NCBI GenBank assembly: GCA_049520515.1
Contig: JBEKPS010000006.1
Coordinates: forward strand, 186,001-250,000
Direction of reading: 5' to 3'
Length of the DNA: 64,000 nucleotides
Source: JAFAMS01 sp049520515
Lineage (GTDB): Bacteria > Vulcanimicrobiota > Vulcanimicrobiia > Vulcanimicrobiales > Vulcanimicrobiaceae
Shown: one piece after another, positions 27,047-35,897 of the stretch
How the letters are laid out: each line of letters begins with the position of its first letter
Numbering within the stretch: the stretch's first letter is position 1
Position numbers and translations under genes: made by a program
Notes under the pieces: generated by a model
Told to the model about the DNA's origin: nothing
Database searches by the model: none
Seen by the model: the letters and a program-made list of their open reading frames with translations, nothing else

Positions 27047-27486
27047 ACCGGTATCGAATTGACAAAGAGCCAGAACATCCCAATGTTCGCTACCGCTTCC
27101 ACAAAGGCCGTGGATTGGACCGGCTTCGTTACGTAACCATTGACCCCAAGGCGGTAACTTTCGGTGACATCGCGCTCTTGATTCGATGAGGTCATCACGA
27201 CGATGGGAATCTTTCGCGTGCTCTCCTCAGCCTTGAGAGCCCGGATTACATCGAGGCCGTCGAGGCGCGGCATCTTCAGGTCGAGGAGTATTACCTTTGG
27301 AGTGCAGTTTTTATTGCGATTTTCAAATTCTTCGGTACAACGAATGAAGTTCAATGCCTCAACACCATCCTTTGCCCAATAGACCTTGTTGACGATCTTG
27401 CATTTCTTTAACGCGCGCGTCGTCATCTCGGCGTCTTGGCGATTGTCCTCCACCAAGAGAATTTCAACGTCATCGTAGTCGGTCAA
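27043..27486 (-). CDS. Rcp1-like single-domain response regulator
   Basis: 147 residues, one receiver domain of the Rcp1/CheY-like subgroup that typically pairs with phytochrome-type kinases (EALNFIRCTEEFENR loop). E13-D14, phospho-acceptor D69 (LLDLKMP), T99 and K121 are all present, so it should be phosphorylatable. It starts at TTG 27486, whose TTGA overlaps the stop of the upstream kinase, indicating coupling with it. It is the intact counterpart of the truncated receiver two genes downstream. Confidence 0.9.
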   Translation of the reverse strand: MTDYDDVEILLVEDNRQDAEMTTRALKKCKIVNKVYWAKDGVEALNFIRCTEEFENRNKNCTPKVILLDLKMPRLDGLDVIRALKAEESTRKIPIVVMTSSNQERDVTESYRLGVNGYVTKPVQSTAFVEAVANIGMFWLFVNSIPV

Positions 27487-29237
27487 ACTATAGCTCCAAT
27501 CCGTAACGCAAATGAAAAGGTGGCACCTTCGCCAAGCTTAGCCTCCGCCCAAATCGAGCCGCCGTGCCGCTGCACGATTCGCTGCACGATCGCGAGGCCA
27601 ACGCCGGTGCCGGCGAAGTCCTCGTTTCGGTGGAGGCGCTGGAAGACTCCGAAGAGTTTGTCCGCGTAAGCCATATTGAACCCGACTCCATCGTCCGCAA
27701 TGTTAAACACGACGCGGTTCGCCTCGCTCGTCGCCCAAATGCGAATGCGCGGATCCGCTTTCTTGCTCGAGTACTTTACGGCGTTGGATATGAGGTTGGT
27801 CCAAACCTGACGCAGCAGGGCGCGATCACCGACGACGTCGGGAAGCTCACCAATGTCGAAGATCGATGTTTGCCGCTCCGTTGAGAGGCCTTGGTCGGTT
27901 ACGACCTCACGGACCAAACTGAGCATGTCGATGGGAACGCTTACGATCGAGTGCCGGCCGAGCTGCGAAAACGCGAGCAAATCGTCGATTAGGTCGCCCA
28001 TCCTCGAAGCTTCGCTATGAACGACTCCGAGAAGCCGACGACCCTCGTCGTCGAGCAGCGCAGCATAGTCGTCTTTCACTGCCTCCGTATAGCCGATGAT
28101 GGCTCGAACGGGCGAGCGCAAGTCGTGAGAAACTGAGTAACTGAAGCTTTCCAATTCGGCATTGAGCGTTTCGAGTTCGGCAGCGTGCACGTGCAGTTGC
28201 TCTTCCGCCATGTTCGTTCGGAGAAGCTCAACGTTGGCTTTCTCGCGGGCGATGTCGTCGCGCTCGATGGTCCGCTTTGCAAGCTGTTGCTGAAGCTCTG
28301 CGTTTGTGCGCGCGAGTTCGGTACGCGCCTCGTCTCGAGCCACGTCATCGCGTTCGACCGTCCGCTCTGCGAGACGCTGCTTGAGCTCGGCATTGGTGCG
28401 AGCGAGCTCGGTAAGTGCTTCGTCGCGAGCCACGTCGTCGCGTTCCGCCGTTCGTTCCGCGAGGCGTTGCTTGAGCTCGGCGTTGGTGCGGGCGAGTTCG
28501 GTAAGCGCTTCGTCGCGAGCCACATCATCGCGTTCTACGGTGCGCTCTGCGAGACGTTGCTTGAGCTCGGCGTTGGTGCGGGCGAGTTCGGTAAGCGCTT
28601 CGTCGCGAGCCACATCGTCGCGTTCCGCCGTGCGCTCCGCAAGACGTTGCTTGAGCTCGGCATTGGTGCGAGCGAGCTCGGTAAGTGCTTCGTCGCGAGC
28701 CACATCATCGCGTTCTACGGTGCGCTCTGCAAGACGTTGCTTGAGCTCGGCGTTGGTGCGGGCGAGCTCCGTAAGCGCTTCGTCGCGCGCGATATCATCC
28801 CGCTCGACCGTCCGCTCTGCGAGCCGCTGCTTGAGCTCGGCATTGGTGCGGGCAAGCTCGGTAACGGCCTCATCGCGAGCTACACCATCACGCTCCGTCG
28901 TCCGCTCCGCGAGACGTTGCTTGAGCTCGGCATTCGTGCGCGCAAGTTCGGTAACGGCTTCGTCGCGCGCGATATCATCGCGTTCTACGGTGCGCTGCGC
29001 CAAGCGGCGCTCGAGCTCCGCATTGGTGCGCGCGAGCTCTTCGAGTGCAACGTCGCGCGCGGCCTCGTCGCGTTCGACACCTGCATCGAGTCTTCGCTCG
29101 AGCTCTGCATTCACGCGCACGAGCTCGGCGAGCGTCTCTTCCGGAGTGAGCTCTGTCCGAATTACAGGGACAGTAGGTGGTCCGTTTTGATCACTTTCAA
29201 CCAACTGCCTCATGTCTCCAACCTTTCTCGCATCCAT
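27483..29237 (-). CDS. Histidine kinase with nine 30-residue coiled-coil repeats
   Basis: 584 residues. Residues 68-337 are nine near-identical 30-residue units (LARTNAELKQRL then AERTVERDDVARDEALTE), flanked by one decayed unit on each side (from 39, and from 338). The charge pattern and lack of Pro/Gly predict one very long helix or coiled coil. It leads straight into a HisKA domain (SYSVSHDLRSPVR, H371) and an HATPase domain (NLISNAVKYSS, DDGVGF, GTGVGLAIV). No TM, PAS or GAF domain is visible, so it is cytoplasmic and may sense through the coil or bind a partner. It is the first gene of a seven-gene run. ATG 29237 has GAGG at about 5 bases. Confidence 0.92.
   Translation of the reverse strand: MDARKVGDMRQLVESDQNGPPTVPVIRTELTPEETLAELVRVNAELERRLDAGVERDEAARDVALEELARTNAELERRLAQRTVERDDIARDEAVTELARTNAELKQRLAERTTERDGVARDEAVTELARTNAELKQRLAERTVERDDIARDEALTELARTNAELKQRLAERTVERDDVARDEALTELARTNAELKQRLAERTAERDDVARDEALTELARTNAELKQRLAERTVERDDVARDEALTELARTNAELKQRLAERTAERDDVARDEALTELARTNAELKQRLAERTVERDDVARDEARTELARTNAELQQQLAKRTIERDDIAREKANVELLRTNMAEEQLHVHAAELETLNAELESFSYSVSHDLRSPVRAIIGYTEAVKDDYAALLDDEGRRLLGVVHSEASRMGDLIDDLLAFSQLGRHSIVSVPIDMLSLVREVVTDQGLSTERQTSIFDIGELPDVVGDRALLRQVWTNLISNAVKYSSKKADPRIRIWATSEANRVVFNIADDGVGFNMAYADKLFGVFQRLHRNEDFAGTGVGLAIVQRIVQRHGGSIWAEAKLGEGATFSFALRIGAIV
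28227..29036 (-). repeat. Nine in-frame 90-bp tandem repeats inside the kinase gene
   Basis: Nine consecutive 90-base units, each encoding 30 residues, within the repeat kinase. Central units alternate between a Val and an Ala at one position (AERTVERDD, AERTAERDD), so there is a 180-base higher-order period, implying block duplication by recombination or slippage. Bases differ mostly at third positions between outer units and hardly at all between central ones. The repeats also create long spurious open frames on the opposite strand. Confidence 0.93.
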
Positions 29238-29316
29238 TCCTCAAGGGAGATATCTCGCCACGGTAACAACGCGGTGTCCCCAAGACTTTTGTGCGCAAAG
29301 GTGGTAGCATTTTCAT

Positions 29317-29982
29317 ATGCCACGAACCCATGAAGACCGACAGCGCCACACGCCTACCGATCACCACGCCGGCGGACCCATCCTTACGTTTGCACCCAAC
29401 GCTTGGTGGGCGATCGACGTCGTGCACGTCGCGGCGAACCGCGCCGACGCGGGAATCGCGGCCTACGAGACGCTCATCGAGAAAGCACGCACCTCGGCTG
29501 CGAAAGCGCATGCGTCGGTCGTGCTGCGCTCGACCAATCACCGGCGCGTGATCGCGCTCGTTCACCTCGACGGCCATGAAAACTTCAAGCATCTCGCGTC
29601 ATCGTGGGACGATCATCATCTTTCGTCCGAGCGGCATGCCGTCGCTGAATCAAGCTCGCTTGCGTTCTATCGAACGGCCTTGGTCTGGGGTGATGCCACG
29701 CTCGACCCGGCATCGACCGATGCGTGCGCGTTCGAGCACATCAATCACAAGAGCGAAGCGTTGCGCGCCTTGAGCGCGCCGGTCGCAGCGGCGCGGGGTT
29801 TCCGCGGCGCAACGTTGTTCGGAACCGACGACGACGGAGCTTCCGCAATTCTCTACCACTTCACGCACATTGAAGAGATTGAAGCATTTCGCGCCACGCC
29901 CGAGGCGCTACGCATTTTAGGGCCCGTTGACGCAACGGGCGACACGTTCTATCCGGTTCACGTAATACGCACGTTCGCGTAA
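29317..29982 (+). CDS. Hypothetical protein, possibly two dimeric alpha/beta-barrel-like halves
   Basis: 221 residues, soluble, with many His. No firm family assignment. The pattern of short alternating strands and helices (HASVVLRSTNHRRVIALVHLDG, then SAILYHFTHIEEIEAFR) recalls antibiotic-biosynthesis-monooxygenase-like folds, but this is impression only. ATG 29317 has AAGGTGG about 14 bases upstream. It is divergent from the repeat kinase (79-base gap, which must hold both promoters) and is followed 1 base later by an SDR gene, so the two likely form an operon. Confidence 0.65.
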   Translation: MPRTHEDRQRHTPTDHHAGGPILTFAPNAWWAIDVVHVAANRADAGIAAYETLIEKARTSAAKAHASVVLRSTNHRRVIALVHLDGHENFKHLASSWDDHHLSSERHAVAESSSLAFYRTALVWGDATLDPASTDACAFEHINHKSEALRALSAPVAAARGFRGATLFGTDDDGASAILYHFTHIEEIEAFRATPEALRILGPVDATGDTFYPVHVIRTFA

Positions 29983-29983
29983 T

Positions 29984-30757
29984 ATGGATCTTGGACTGAA
30001 CGGACGCTCGGTTCTCGTCACGGGAGCCTCGCGAGGTATTGGACGCGCTATTGCCGAGGCGTTCGCCGCTGAGGGAGCCGCTCTGCATTTAGTTGCTCGA
30101 GGAGTCGAGGGTTTGCAACGAGCGAGCGAAGAGATCGCTCGCGATCACGGTGCTACGGCAACGACACTTGCAGTCGATCTTGCACAGCCGGGCGCAACGG
30201 AGACGCTCTTTGAGACGTGCCCGAATGCCGAGATCGTGATTAATAATGCGGGCGGCATTCCCGGCGGCGATTTACTCGCGCTCTCGGACGCGGATTGGCG
30301 CGCGGGATGGGAATCGAAAGTTTTCGGCTATATCGACCTAACGCGCCTATACTTCGGCGCGATGAAAGAGCGCCGCCGGGGCGTCATCATCAATATCATT
30401 GGAGTCGCGGCCGAACGACTCGACTACAACTATGCGGCCGGCTCCGCGGGAAACGCGGGACTCGTCGCTTTAACCCGTGCGGTCGGAAGCTACAGCCTCG
30501 ATCACGGCGTGCGCGTGCTCGGCGTGAATCCCGGATACGTTGCGACCGAACGAGCCACCGGCTTGATGCGTCGTCGCGCGGAATCCATGTTCGGCGACGC
30601 CGAACGCTGGCGTGAACTGACGAAGAATCTTCCGGCGCAGCGTATGCTCGAGCCCAAAGAAATCGCCGACGTCGTCGTCTTTCTCGCATCGGATCGCGCG
30701 TCCGGCGTTTCCGGCGAAGTTCTTTCGGTAGATGGCGGCCTCGCGATCCGTCACTGA
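29984..30757 (+). CDS. Short-chain dehydrogenase/reductase family protein with atypical active site
   Basis: 257 residues, Rossmann fold: TGASRGIG nucleotide-binding motif near the N-terminus and NNAGG of the classical SDR family. The catalytic region departs from the norm: YNYAAGSAGNAGL has no Lys four residues after Tyr, and the Ser region reads IINIIGVAAE. Members of the subfamily with YxAGSAGNA exist and their activity is poorly known. The C-terminus has the common SGVSGEVLSVDGG ending. Starts 1 base after the upstream hypothetical gene. Confidence 0.85.
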   Translation: MDLGLNGRSVLVTGASRGIGRAIAEAFAAEGAALHLVARGVEGLQRASEEIARDHGATATTLAVDLAQPGATETLFETCPNAEIVINNAGGIPGGDLLALSDADWRAGWESKVFGYIDLTRLYFGAMKERRRGVIINIIGVAAERLDYNYAAGSAGNAGLVALTRAVGSYSLDHGVRVLGVNPGYVATERATGLMRRRAESMFGDAERWRELTKNLPAQRMLEPKEIADVVVFLASDRASGVSGEVLSVDGGLAIRH

Positions 30758-30768
30758 TGCGGATTCGT

Positions 30769-30862
30769 TGGCGGGAGCGTGTAGGAATCGAACCTACCAG
30801 CCGCCTTGCGACGGCCTCAACGGTTTTGAAGACCGTGCGAGCCACCAGACCCGTACGCTCCC
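30769..30862 (-). tRNA. selC: tRNA-Sec (anticodon UCA)
   Basis: Read on the minus strand from 30862, the sequence forms an 8-bp acceptor stem (GGGAGCGT with ACGCTCCC), a 5-bp T stem (GTAGG/CCTAC around TTCGATT), a long D arm and long variable arm, and an anticodon loop CTTCAAA with TCA anticodon. The 8+5 acceptor/T-arm geometry, 91 bases plus an encoded CCA, is the bacterial selenocysteine tRNA form and not that of serine tRNA. It lies 6 bases after the stop of a methyltransferase gene. It works with selA and selB found 18-21 kb away in this window. Confidence 0.96.
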
Positions 30863-30868
30863 ACGCAG

Positions 30869-31708
30869 CTAGCCGTTTCTCGCGCTAACGAGCCAAATCC
30901 CCGAGCCGAGTCGCATTCCATCGGACGACGCACGCTTTTGCAGTGCGATGCCGATTGCGTCTTCAGCAGCGCGTCGCGTATTTTCGTCGACGGCATCGAG
31001 TAGCCGCCCCGCCGGGCCGATGCGTGCCAGCATGAATTTCGCGGCGTCGAGTTGATCGGGATCTCCGATCAACAGCTGCTCGTCGTGCGGCACGATCGTA
31101 ATATCCGAAAAACCGGCTTCCTTTAGAATACGCTCGACGCGTTTCGCGTCGGCAAACGCGAGCGGGCCTGGCGCATCGGGCGGCATCGGCTGCGGCGGTG
31201 GCGCGAATCGTTTCGCTTCTGCGAGCGGAACTGAAAACCACGGATTTTCTTCCAGTGTTCGCCAGCACGCAAACGCCACGCGACCATCCGGTTTGAGCGC
31301 GCGGCGCAGATTTGCAAATGCCGAAACCGGATCGCTGAAAAACATGACGCCGAACTGCGAGAACATCAGATCGTAGCGTTCGTTGAGCTCGTATGTTGAC
31401 GCGTCGGCAAGGACGAGCTCGACGCCATCGATGCCGGCACGCGCTACGTTCTTGCGCGCCGCGTCTAAGATCACGCCCGAGACATCGAGCCCGACGACGC
31501 GCCCGGGCCGGACGGCTTTTGCCAGCTCGATTGTTGTCCGCGCCGTTCCGCAACCGACGTCGAGGACGTGCTCGCCGCTACGCGGAGCGGCGCGCTGCAA
31601 GAGCGCATCGGTCAGTGGAATGAAGAGCGCCGTCGTCCGCTCGGCGAATTTCGTCCAGCGCGCGCCGCCCTCGTTGTTCCAATACTCTACTTGATCGATA
31701 CTCGCCAT
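30869..31708 (-). CDS. SAM-dependent class I methyltransferase
   Basis: 279 residues. VLDVGCGTARTTIELA is motif I (SAM binding), VGLDVS the acidic motif II, and LVLADASTYEL and FSQFGVMFFSDP follow the Methyltransf_11/UbiE-like pattern. Substrate not predictable. tRNA-Sec begins 6 bases after its stop on the same strand, so the tRNA may be processed from this transcript. Its start lies 15 bases from the stop of the receiver-cyclase gene on the same strand. Confidence 0.85.
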   Translation of the reverse strand: MASIDQVEYWNNEGGARWTKFAERTTALFIPLTDALLQRAAPRSGEHVLDVGCGTARTTIELAKAVRPGRVVGLDVSGVILDAARKNVARAGIDGVELVLADASTYELNERYDLMFSQFGVMFFSDPVSAFANLRRALKPDGRVAFACWRTLEENPWFSVPLAEAKRFAPPPQPMPPDAPGPLAFADAKRVERILKEAGFSDITIVPHDEQLLIGDPDQLDAAKFMLARIGPAGRLLDAVDENTRRAAEDAIGIALQKRASSDGMRLGSGIWLVSARNG

Positions 31709-31723
31709 TGCGCGACGCGCTGG

Positions 31724-33052
31724 TTACTTAACTTCTATCTTTTCCGCGCCGTCCCACGCGCCGGGGCCGCGCTCGTGCACGACCGTCAGCGAGCAGCGGT
31801 CGCGGAAGAACGCCGCGGGCGCATCATCGGGATGCAACTCCGCAATGCGTCCGAAAATCTTGCCGGCGGTAAGGAACGTGCCTTTGCGAAATTCCGCCAT
31901 CGCGCTATCGAAGGCATCTTGCGTTTTGTCTTTGTGTTCGACCAGCTCGGCTGGATCGTTGTTGTAGCACTCGTAGATCTCGACGCTTTGCGTTTTGCCC
32001 TTGGCCTTCACGCCGCCGAGATGCCGTAGCTTGAACTTATGAGTCGGTTGTAAGCACTCGACCACGGCGCCGCTGACGAGCAAGCCGACCCGATACGTCT
32101 TCGTGAGTCCCTCGAGACGCGAAGCGACGTTGACGGCGTCGGCGATAACCGTCGTTTGCATCCGCTCGTCTTCACCGATCGTGCCCAGAATCAACTCGCC
32201 ACGATGGATGCCGATGCCGATCGCAATCGGAACATAGCCGGCCATACGCCGTCCTTGGTTGTACTTGAAGACTGCCTTCTGGAGATCGACGCCCGCTTGC
32301 AGCGCGTCGTCCGGATCGTTCGGGAAAAGCGCCATGATCGCATCGCCGATGTACTTGTCGATGAAACCCTTGTGCTGGCGAATGATCGGATTGACGTTCC
32401 GAAGATACGAGTTGAGGAACTTGAAGTTCTCTTGCGGTGAGAGCTGCTCGGAGAGCGACGTGAAGTCGCGGATGTCCGAGAAGAACACGGTCATCTCACG
32501 CTGCACGTGATCGCCGAGCTTGACTTCGGAGAGCGATTTCTTATCGAGGTTTTCGAGAAACTCTTTCGGGACAAATCGCAAGAACGCGTCGTCGGCGAGT
32601 TTGAGAACGGCCGTCTGATCGGCCTCTTGCGTTGACGAACGGACGTTGACTTTGAAGTCGGCCATACGCCGGCGCTGTAGCGCAAGTGCGATGCGGCGCG
32701 TGACGAGGAGCGGCGCTTTCACGTCGACAGGTGTGAGAATAAAATCTTCAGCACCGTATTGCAAACATGATTGGATGCGATCGGTCGCGTTCGCCGGCGC
32801 GGTAACGACAACTGGAATGCGCGCCGCACCGTCATCAGCCGGCGAAGCTGCGCGAAGCAGCTTGAGGACCTCACCGCTCGATTGCATCAAATCGAGGACC
32901 AGGATGTCGCATTGATGCTCGGTGATGAGCGGCAAAGCTTCGCCCACCGTAGCGAACTTCACGTCGTTCATCCCGGCAGCTTTGAGCAACGCTTCCAGGG
33001 TGCGGTTATCAGCTTCCTGACCACCGACCCTCAGAATCCGGTCCTGGGGCAA
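31724..33052 (-). CDS. Receiver-like domain plus class III adenylate/guanylate cyclase
   Basis: 442 residues from TTG 33052, chosen because GGAGGAAGG sits 2-9 bases upstream; a GTG at 33070 lies inside this ribosome site and is less likely. Residues about 5-130 are receiver-like (DILVLDLMQSS with Asp, TPV instead of KP). The cyclase domain has both metal Asp residues (FFSDIRDFTSLSE, DKYIGDAIMALF) and ADAVNVASRLEG, so it should be active. A TPR-like tail (about 365-425) follows. It produces cAMP or cGMP; base specificity cannot be called. In contrast to the homologue at 10253-11371, all catalytic residues are intact. Confidence 0.88.
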   Translation of the reverse strand: MPQDRILRVGGQEADNRTLEALLKAAGMNDVKFATVGEALPLITEHQCDILVLDLMQSSGEVLKLLRAASPADDGAARIPVVVTAPANATDRIQSCLQYGAEDFILTPVDVKAPLLVTRRIALALQRRRMADFKVNVRSSTQEADQTAVLKLADDAFLRFVPKEFLENLDKKSLSEVKLGDHVQREMTVFFSDIRDFTSLSEQLSPQENFKFLNSYLRNVNPIIRQHKGFIDKYIGDAIMALFPNDPDDALQAGVDLQKAVFKYNQGRRMAGYVPIAIGIGIHRGELILGTIGEDERMQTTVIADAVNVASRLEGLTKTYRVGLLVSGAVVECLQPTHKFKLRHLGGVKAKGKTQSVEIYECYNNDPAELVEHKDKTQDAFDSAMAEFRKGTFLTAGKIFGRIAELHPDDAPAAFFRDRCSLTVVHERGPGAWDGAEKIEVK

Positions 33053-33182
33053 ACGCCTTCCTCCGAACACGTATTTTGCGGCGGTGGGTCGCTTGTTTCC
33101 CCTATTGTGCGCATGCTTGCAGGCCGATGAGTGACAGAACGCAATTTCCTACGTCCCCACCCTTTTGCTCGGGAGGTTTTTC

Positions 33183-35012
33183 TTGCAGCCCAAGTCTTGG
33201 ATTGCTCTGCTTTTAAGCGGCGCTACCGGTCTCATACTACTCGCCGCATGCGGCGGCAGTACGAGCAGCACCGTCCATAATTTTACGCCGACTTCTGTCT
33301 CACTTGCGACAAGCGCGCCGCTTTCGTCGACGGCACTCGCGCAGCAGCCGGTTTCGGTGGCGGTTCCTGCGCCAACCGGATACAGCCAGAGCATTTCGGC
33401 GGCGCTCGTGACCACCGGGGCTAACACGACCGTTGCAATTAAGGAAGGCAACTCGAATCCGATCGGCGTTCCGACGCTCAGTTTTGCGTCGAACTCCGGC
33501 CGGGCGCAATCCATGGGCAAGGTTCGGCCCGAGGTAAGCGGTCAGAACAACCCGGTCTACTATGACGTGATCACGCCCAGCGCAGCGATCACAGTCGCCG
33601 GCACAGTAAGCTTCACGCAAACATTCCCGGCCGGGTCAGTGACGACGGGAACGAACTACTATCTGGCTTTCTACGACAGCACGCAAGCGTCGCCGTCGTG
33701 GCAAACGATTTCGGGCCCCGTCACCTCGAGCGACGGCGTGACACTCACGTTCAGCGGAACGGTCCCCTCGTTCACATTGCAGCAAGGCGCAGCGTACGGA
33801 TTCTGCGTGTTCTCGGTGAGCGGATCGTCGACGCCACCTCCATCGACGAATCAAGAGACAGCGTATCTCGCGCAAGGGACGGGAGGGATCGTCATTGTCA
33901 GCACGGCCGGAACCGTCGTGAATACGCTGAACATCAACTCGAATTCGCTCGGGCTCGACGATACGGGTAACATCTACAACCAGTTCGCGGCGCCGCCGAC
34001 GTCCACGACGCCGGCTCCGACAATTCAGAAATTTGCTGTTGGCTCGACCACGGCAAGCACGACATACGTTTCGTCATATAACGGAGCGGCGAACACCTCA
34101 GAGTGGGTCGTTCAATCCAGCGGCAGCGGCGAAGTCGTCAATTTCTGGACCGACTACAACAACTATCCGGCTACCCTTCACGCTGAGGTATGGAATGCCG
34201 GCTCGTCGGGCGGAGCACCGAACTACAGTTTGAGTTCCCAGTTCCTTGCCACGCCCTCATGGGACGTGCAACACGATGGCACGATCATTCTTGCGAACAA
34301 TGACGGCACCACCGCCAACTATCAGGTGTACGCACCCGGCAGCTCGACGGTGTCGCGCACGGTTCCGGAAACGATCGTAACAGGATCTAACGTGCAGGGG
34401 TTCGCGCCGAACTACATGACAGTCGGCCCAGACGGCACGATCTACGTCACCGAATTCGGCTATGCAAGTTGCGACCCGCTCGCAGGCCTCTACATTTACC
34501 CGCCGAGCGGCACCGAGAAGTTCGTCGCCACGGCGAGTGATGCCAACGGTCCTGGACCAACGGGCGTCGACATTGATGCAGTCGGGAATATCTATGTTGG
34601 AAACAACAATGGCGGCTACAACTGCAACTCGATGCAAGAGCAGAACGATGACCTCAATAACATCCAGGTCTTCGCTCCGGGCGGCGGGTCCGTAACACGA
34701 ACGATCACCGGCAGCTTCGATGTCTATCCGCTTGTGGTCGCACCAGACGGGACGATCTTCTTGGGAAGTTTCTCGGGCGCAGGCAACACCGGCGTTCTGG
34801 GAACGTTCGTTGTGCCCGCCGGCGGAACGTCTGCTACGTCCGTCAGCAACCAGTCTGAAACCACCATCGTGCTCTTCAACGGATACCAAGAATCGGCCGC
34901 ATCGACGCGACGGAAGACCTCCGCATTTAGCGCGAGTGCTGCCGTGGCGCATTCCGGTCATGCCGCGTTTGCACAGTACATGAAGCGGCTTCGTCAGAAC
35001 ATCCACTACTAG
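33183..35012 (+). CDS. Secreted lipoprotein with NHL/beta-propeller-like repeats
   Basis: 609 residues. TTG 33183 was chosen because GGGAGG lies 7 bases upstream. The N-terminus has a signal peptide with lipobox LLAAC followed by GGS. The second half contains several units with VGPDGTIYVTEF, IDAVGNIYVGNN and VAPDGTIFLGSF, typical of NHL or SMP-like propeller blades. It is Thr/Ser/Gly/Asn-rich, as surface proteins often are. Function unknown; extracellular or periplasmic ligand binding is plausible. A strong terminator follows the stop codon. Confidence 0.8.
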   Translation: MQPKSWIALLLSGATGLILLAACGGSTSSTVHNFTPTSVSLATSAPLSSTALAQQPVSVAVPAPTGYSQSISAALVTTGANTTVAIKEGNSNPIGVPTLSFASNSGRAQSMGKVRPEVSGQNNPVYYDVITPSAAITVAGTVSFTQTFPAGSVTTGTNYYLAFYDSTQASPSWQTISGPVTSSDGVTLTFSGTVPSFTLQQGAAYGFCVFSVSGSSTPPPSTNQETAYLAQGTGGIVIVSTAGTVVNTLNINSNSLGLDDTGNIYNQFAAPPTSTTPAPTIQKFAVGSTTASTTYVSSYNGAANTSEWVVQSSGSGEVVNFWTDYNNYPATLHAEVWNAGSSGGAPNYSLSSQFLATPSWDVQHDGTIILANNDGTTANYQVYAPGSSTVSRTVPETIVTGSNVQGFAPNYMTVGPDGTIYVTEFGYASCDPLAGLYIYPPSGTEKFVATASDANGPGPTGVDIDAVGNIYVGNNNGGYNCNSMQEQNDDLNNIQVFAPGGGSVTRTITGSFDVYPLVVAPDGTIFLGSFSGAGNTGVLGTFVVPAGGTSATSVSNQSETTIVLFNGYQESAASTRRKTSAFSASAAVAHSGHAAFAQYMKRLRQNIHY

Positions 35013-35036
35013 AGTTCTCTGCGTCCAAAACAAAGA

Positions 35037-35063
35037 GGGCAGACGGAAACGTCTGCCCTTTTT
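35037..35063 (+). terminator. Intrinsic transcription terminator
   Basis: GGGCAGACG, loop GAAA, CGTCTGCCC, then TTTTT: a 9-bp GC-rich perfect stem followed by a U-run, 24 bases after the lipoprotein stop. The flanks AAACAAA and TTTGTTT extend the pairing, and an A-run precedes the stem so it could also act from the other strand. Confidence 0.93.
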
Positions 35064-35151
35064 GTTTCTCATCGTCATGTAATCGAAGGGCGCGCGCAGG
35101 CTTGCTCGCTTTGCAGGTGGGTACCAAGGCCTGCCGTAACCTGCGGTTTGG

Positions 35152-35883
35152 ATGACGCTCAAACGTATCGTTTTACCAGCCCTTTTCATCGCCGCCGCAG
35201 TCGTCGGCGCCGTTACGAGTGGCTGCAAGGGTTCCTCAACCGTCGCCACGGCGACGCCGAGTCCGGTTCCGACGTGCGCAACGTGCACGCCGATTCCGAC
35301 GGCAACTCCGGGTGGCCCAACGCCGACGCCCTCGCCGACGCCGACCTCATATCAACCACTTGCGAATAACGATGCGTGGAGCTACACCTGCAATGCCGGT
35401 TACACGGCAAGCAAACTCGTGACAACGGGTCCGATCCTTCAAGGCATGCAGACCTTCGCTGATACCTTGACCGTCACGAACGGGTCGACGACGTATGCGC
35501 TCACAGCGGATGAAGCGAACGACGGACTCGGGAACACGTCCGTTTACCAGTGGGTGTTCGGTAACAGCACGACAACGCTGACGACACCCGGTCTCGAATT
35601 CGGCACCAACGAGACGACAGGCCAGACCAGCGTGTACTTCGCTCCCGTTACCGGCAACTTCACAACGACGTTCGTCGGTCCGGTTGGAACCGTCAACACC
35701 TATCCCAACGTCGTTGAATTCACGTCGGTGAATTCGAGTCCGATCGTTTCGCTCTACGGCGAGATCGACACGTACACGGCGCTTCAAGTTGGGCCGGTGC
35801 GGCTTGGCTTCCCCGACTACTCGACGCCGCTCGTCTGCGACATCGCCGGACCGCCGACGATCAACGGATTCAGAAGGCGCTAG
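35152..35883 (+). CDS. Lipoprotein with Thr/Pro-rich linker
   Basis: 243 residues. Signal peptide with lipobox VTSGC (residues about 20-24), a long low-complexity linker rich in TP and SP repeats, then a beta-rich domain with no recognised family. Probably anchored in a membrane and displayed outward. It lies between the terminator of the upstream lipoprotein gene and the Tag-like gene, starting a new transcription unit. Confidence 0.75.
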   Translation: MTLKRIVLPALFIAAAVVGAVTSGCKGSSTVATATPSPVPTCATCTPIPTATPGGPTPTPSPTPTSYQPLANNDAWSYTCNAGYTASKLVTTGPILQGMQTFADTLTVTNGSTTYALTADEANDGLGNTSVYQWVFGNSTTTLTTPGLEFGTNETTGQTSVYFAPVTGNFTTTFVGPVGTVNTYPNVVEFTSVNSSPIVSLYGEIDTYTALQVGPVRLGFPDYSTPLVCDIAGPPTINGFRRR

Positions 35884-35897
35884 CCGAGAGAGTACCG

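Noticed and set aside
28227..29036. Possible CRISPR-like array
   Set aside because: The 90-base units are contiguous, in-frame coding repeats without spacers, and no cas genes are near.
28185..29333. Long open frames on the + strand across the repeat kinase, resembling a repetitive protein
   Set aside because: They mirror the tandem repeats of the minus-strand gene; no start context or domain supports them.
30396..30845. Minus-strand open frame covering tRNA-Sec
   Set aside because: It is a GC-rich shadow of the SDR gene and overlaps the tRNA; no coding support.
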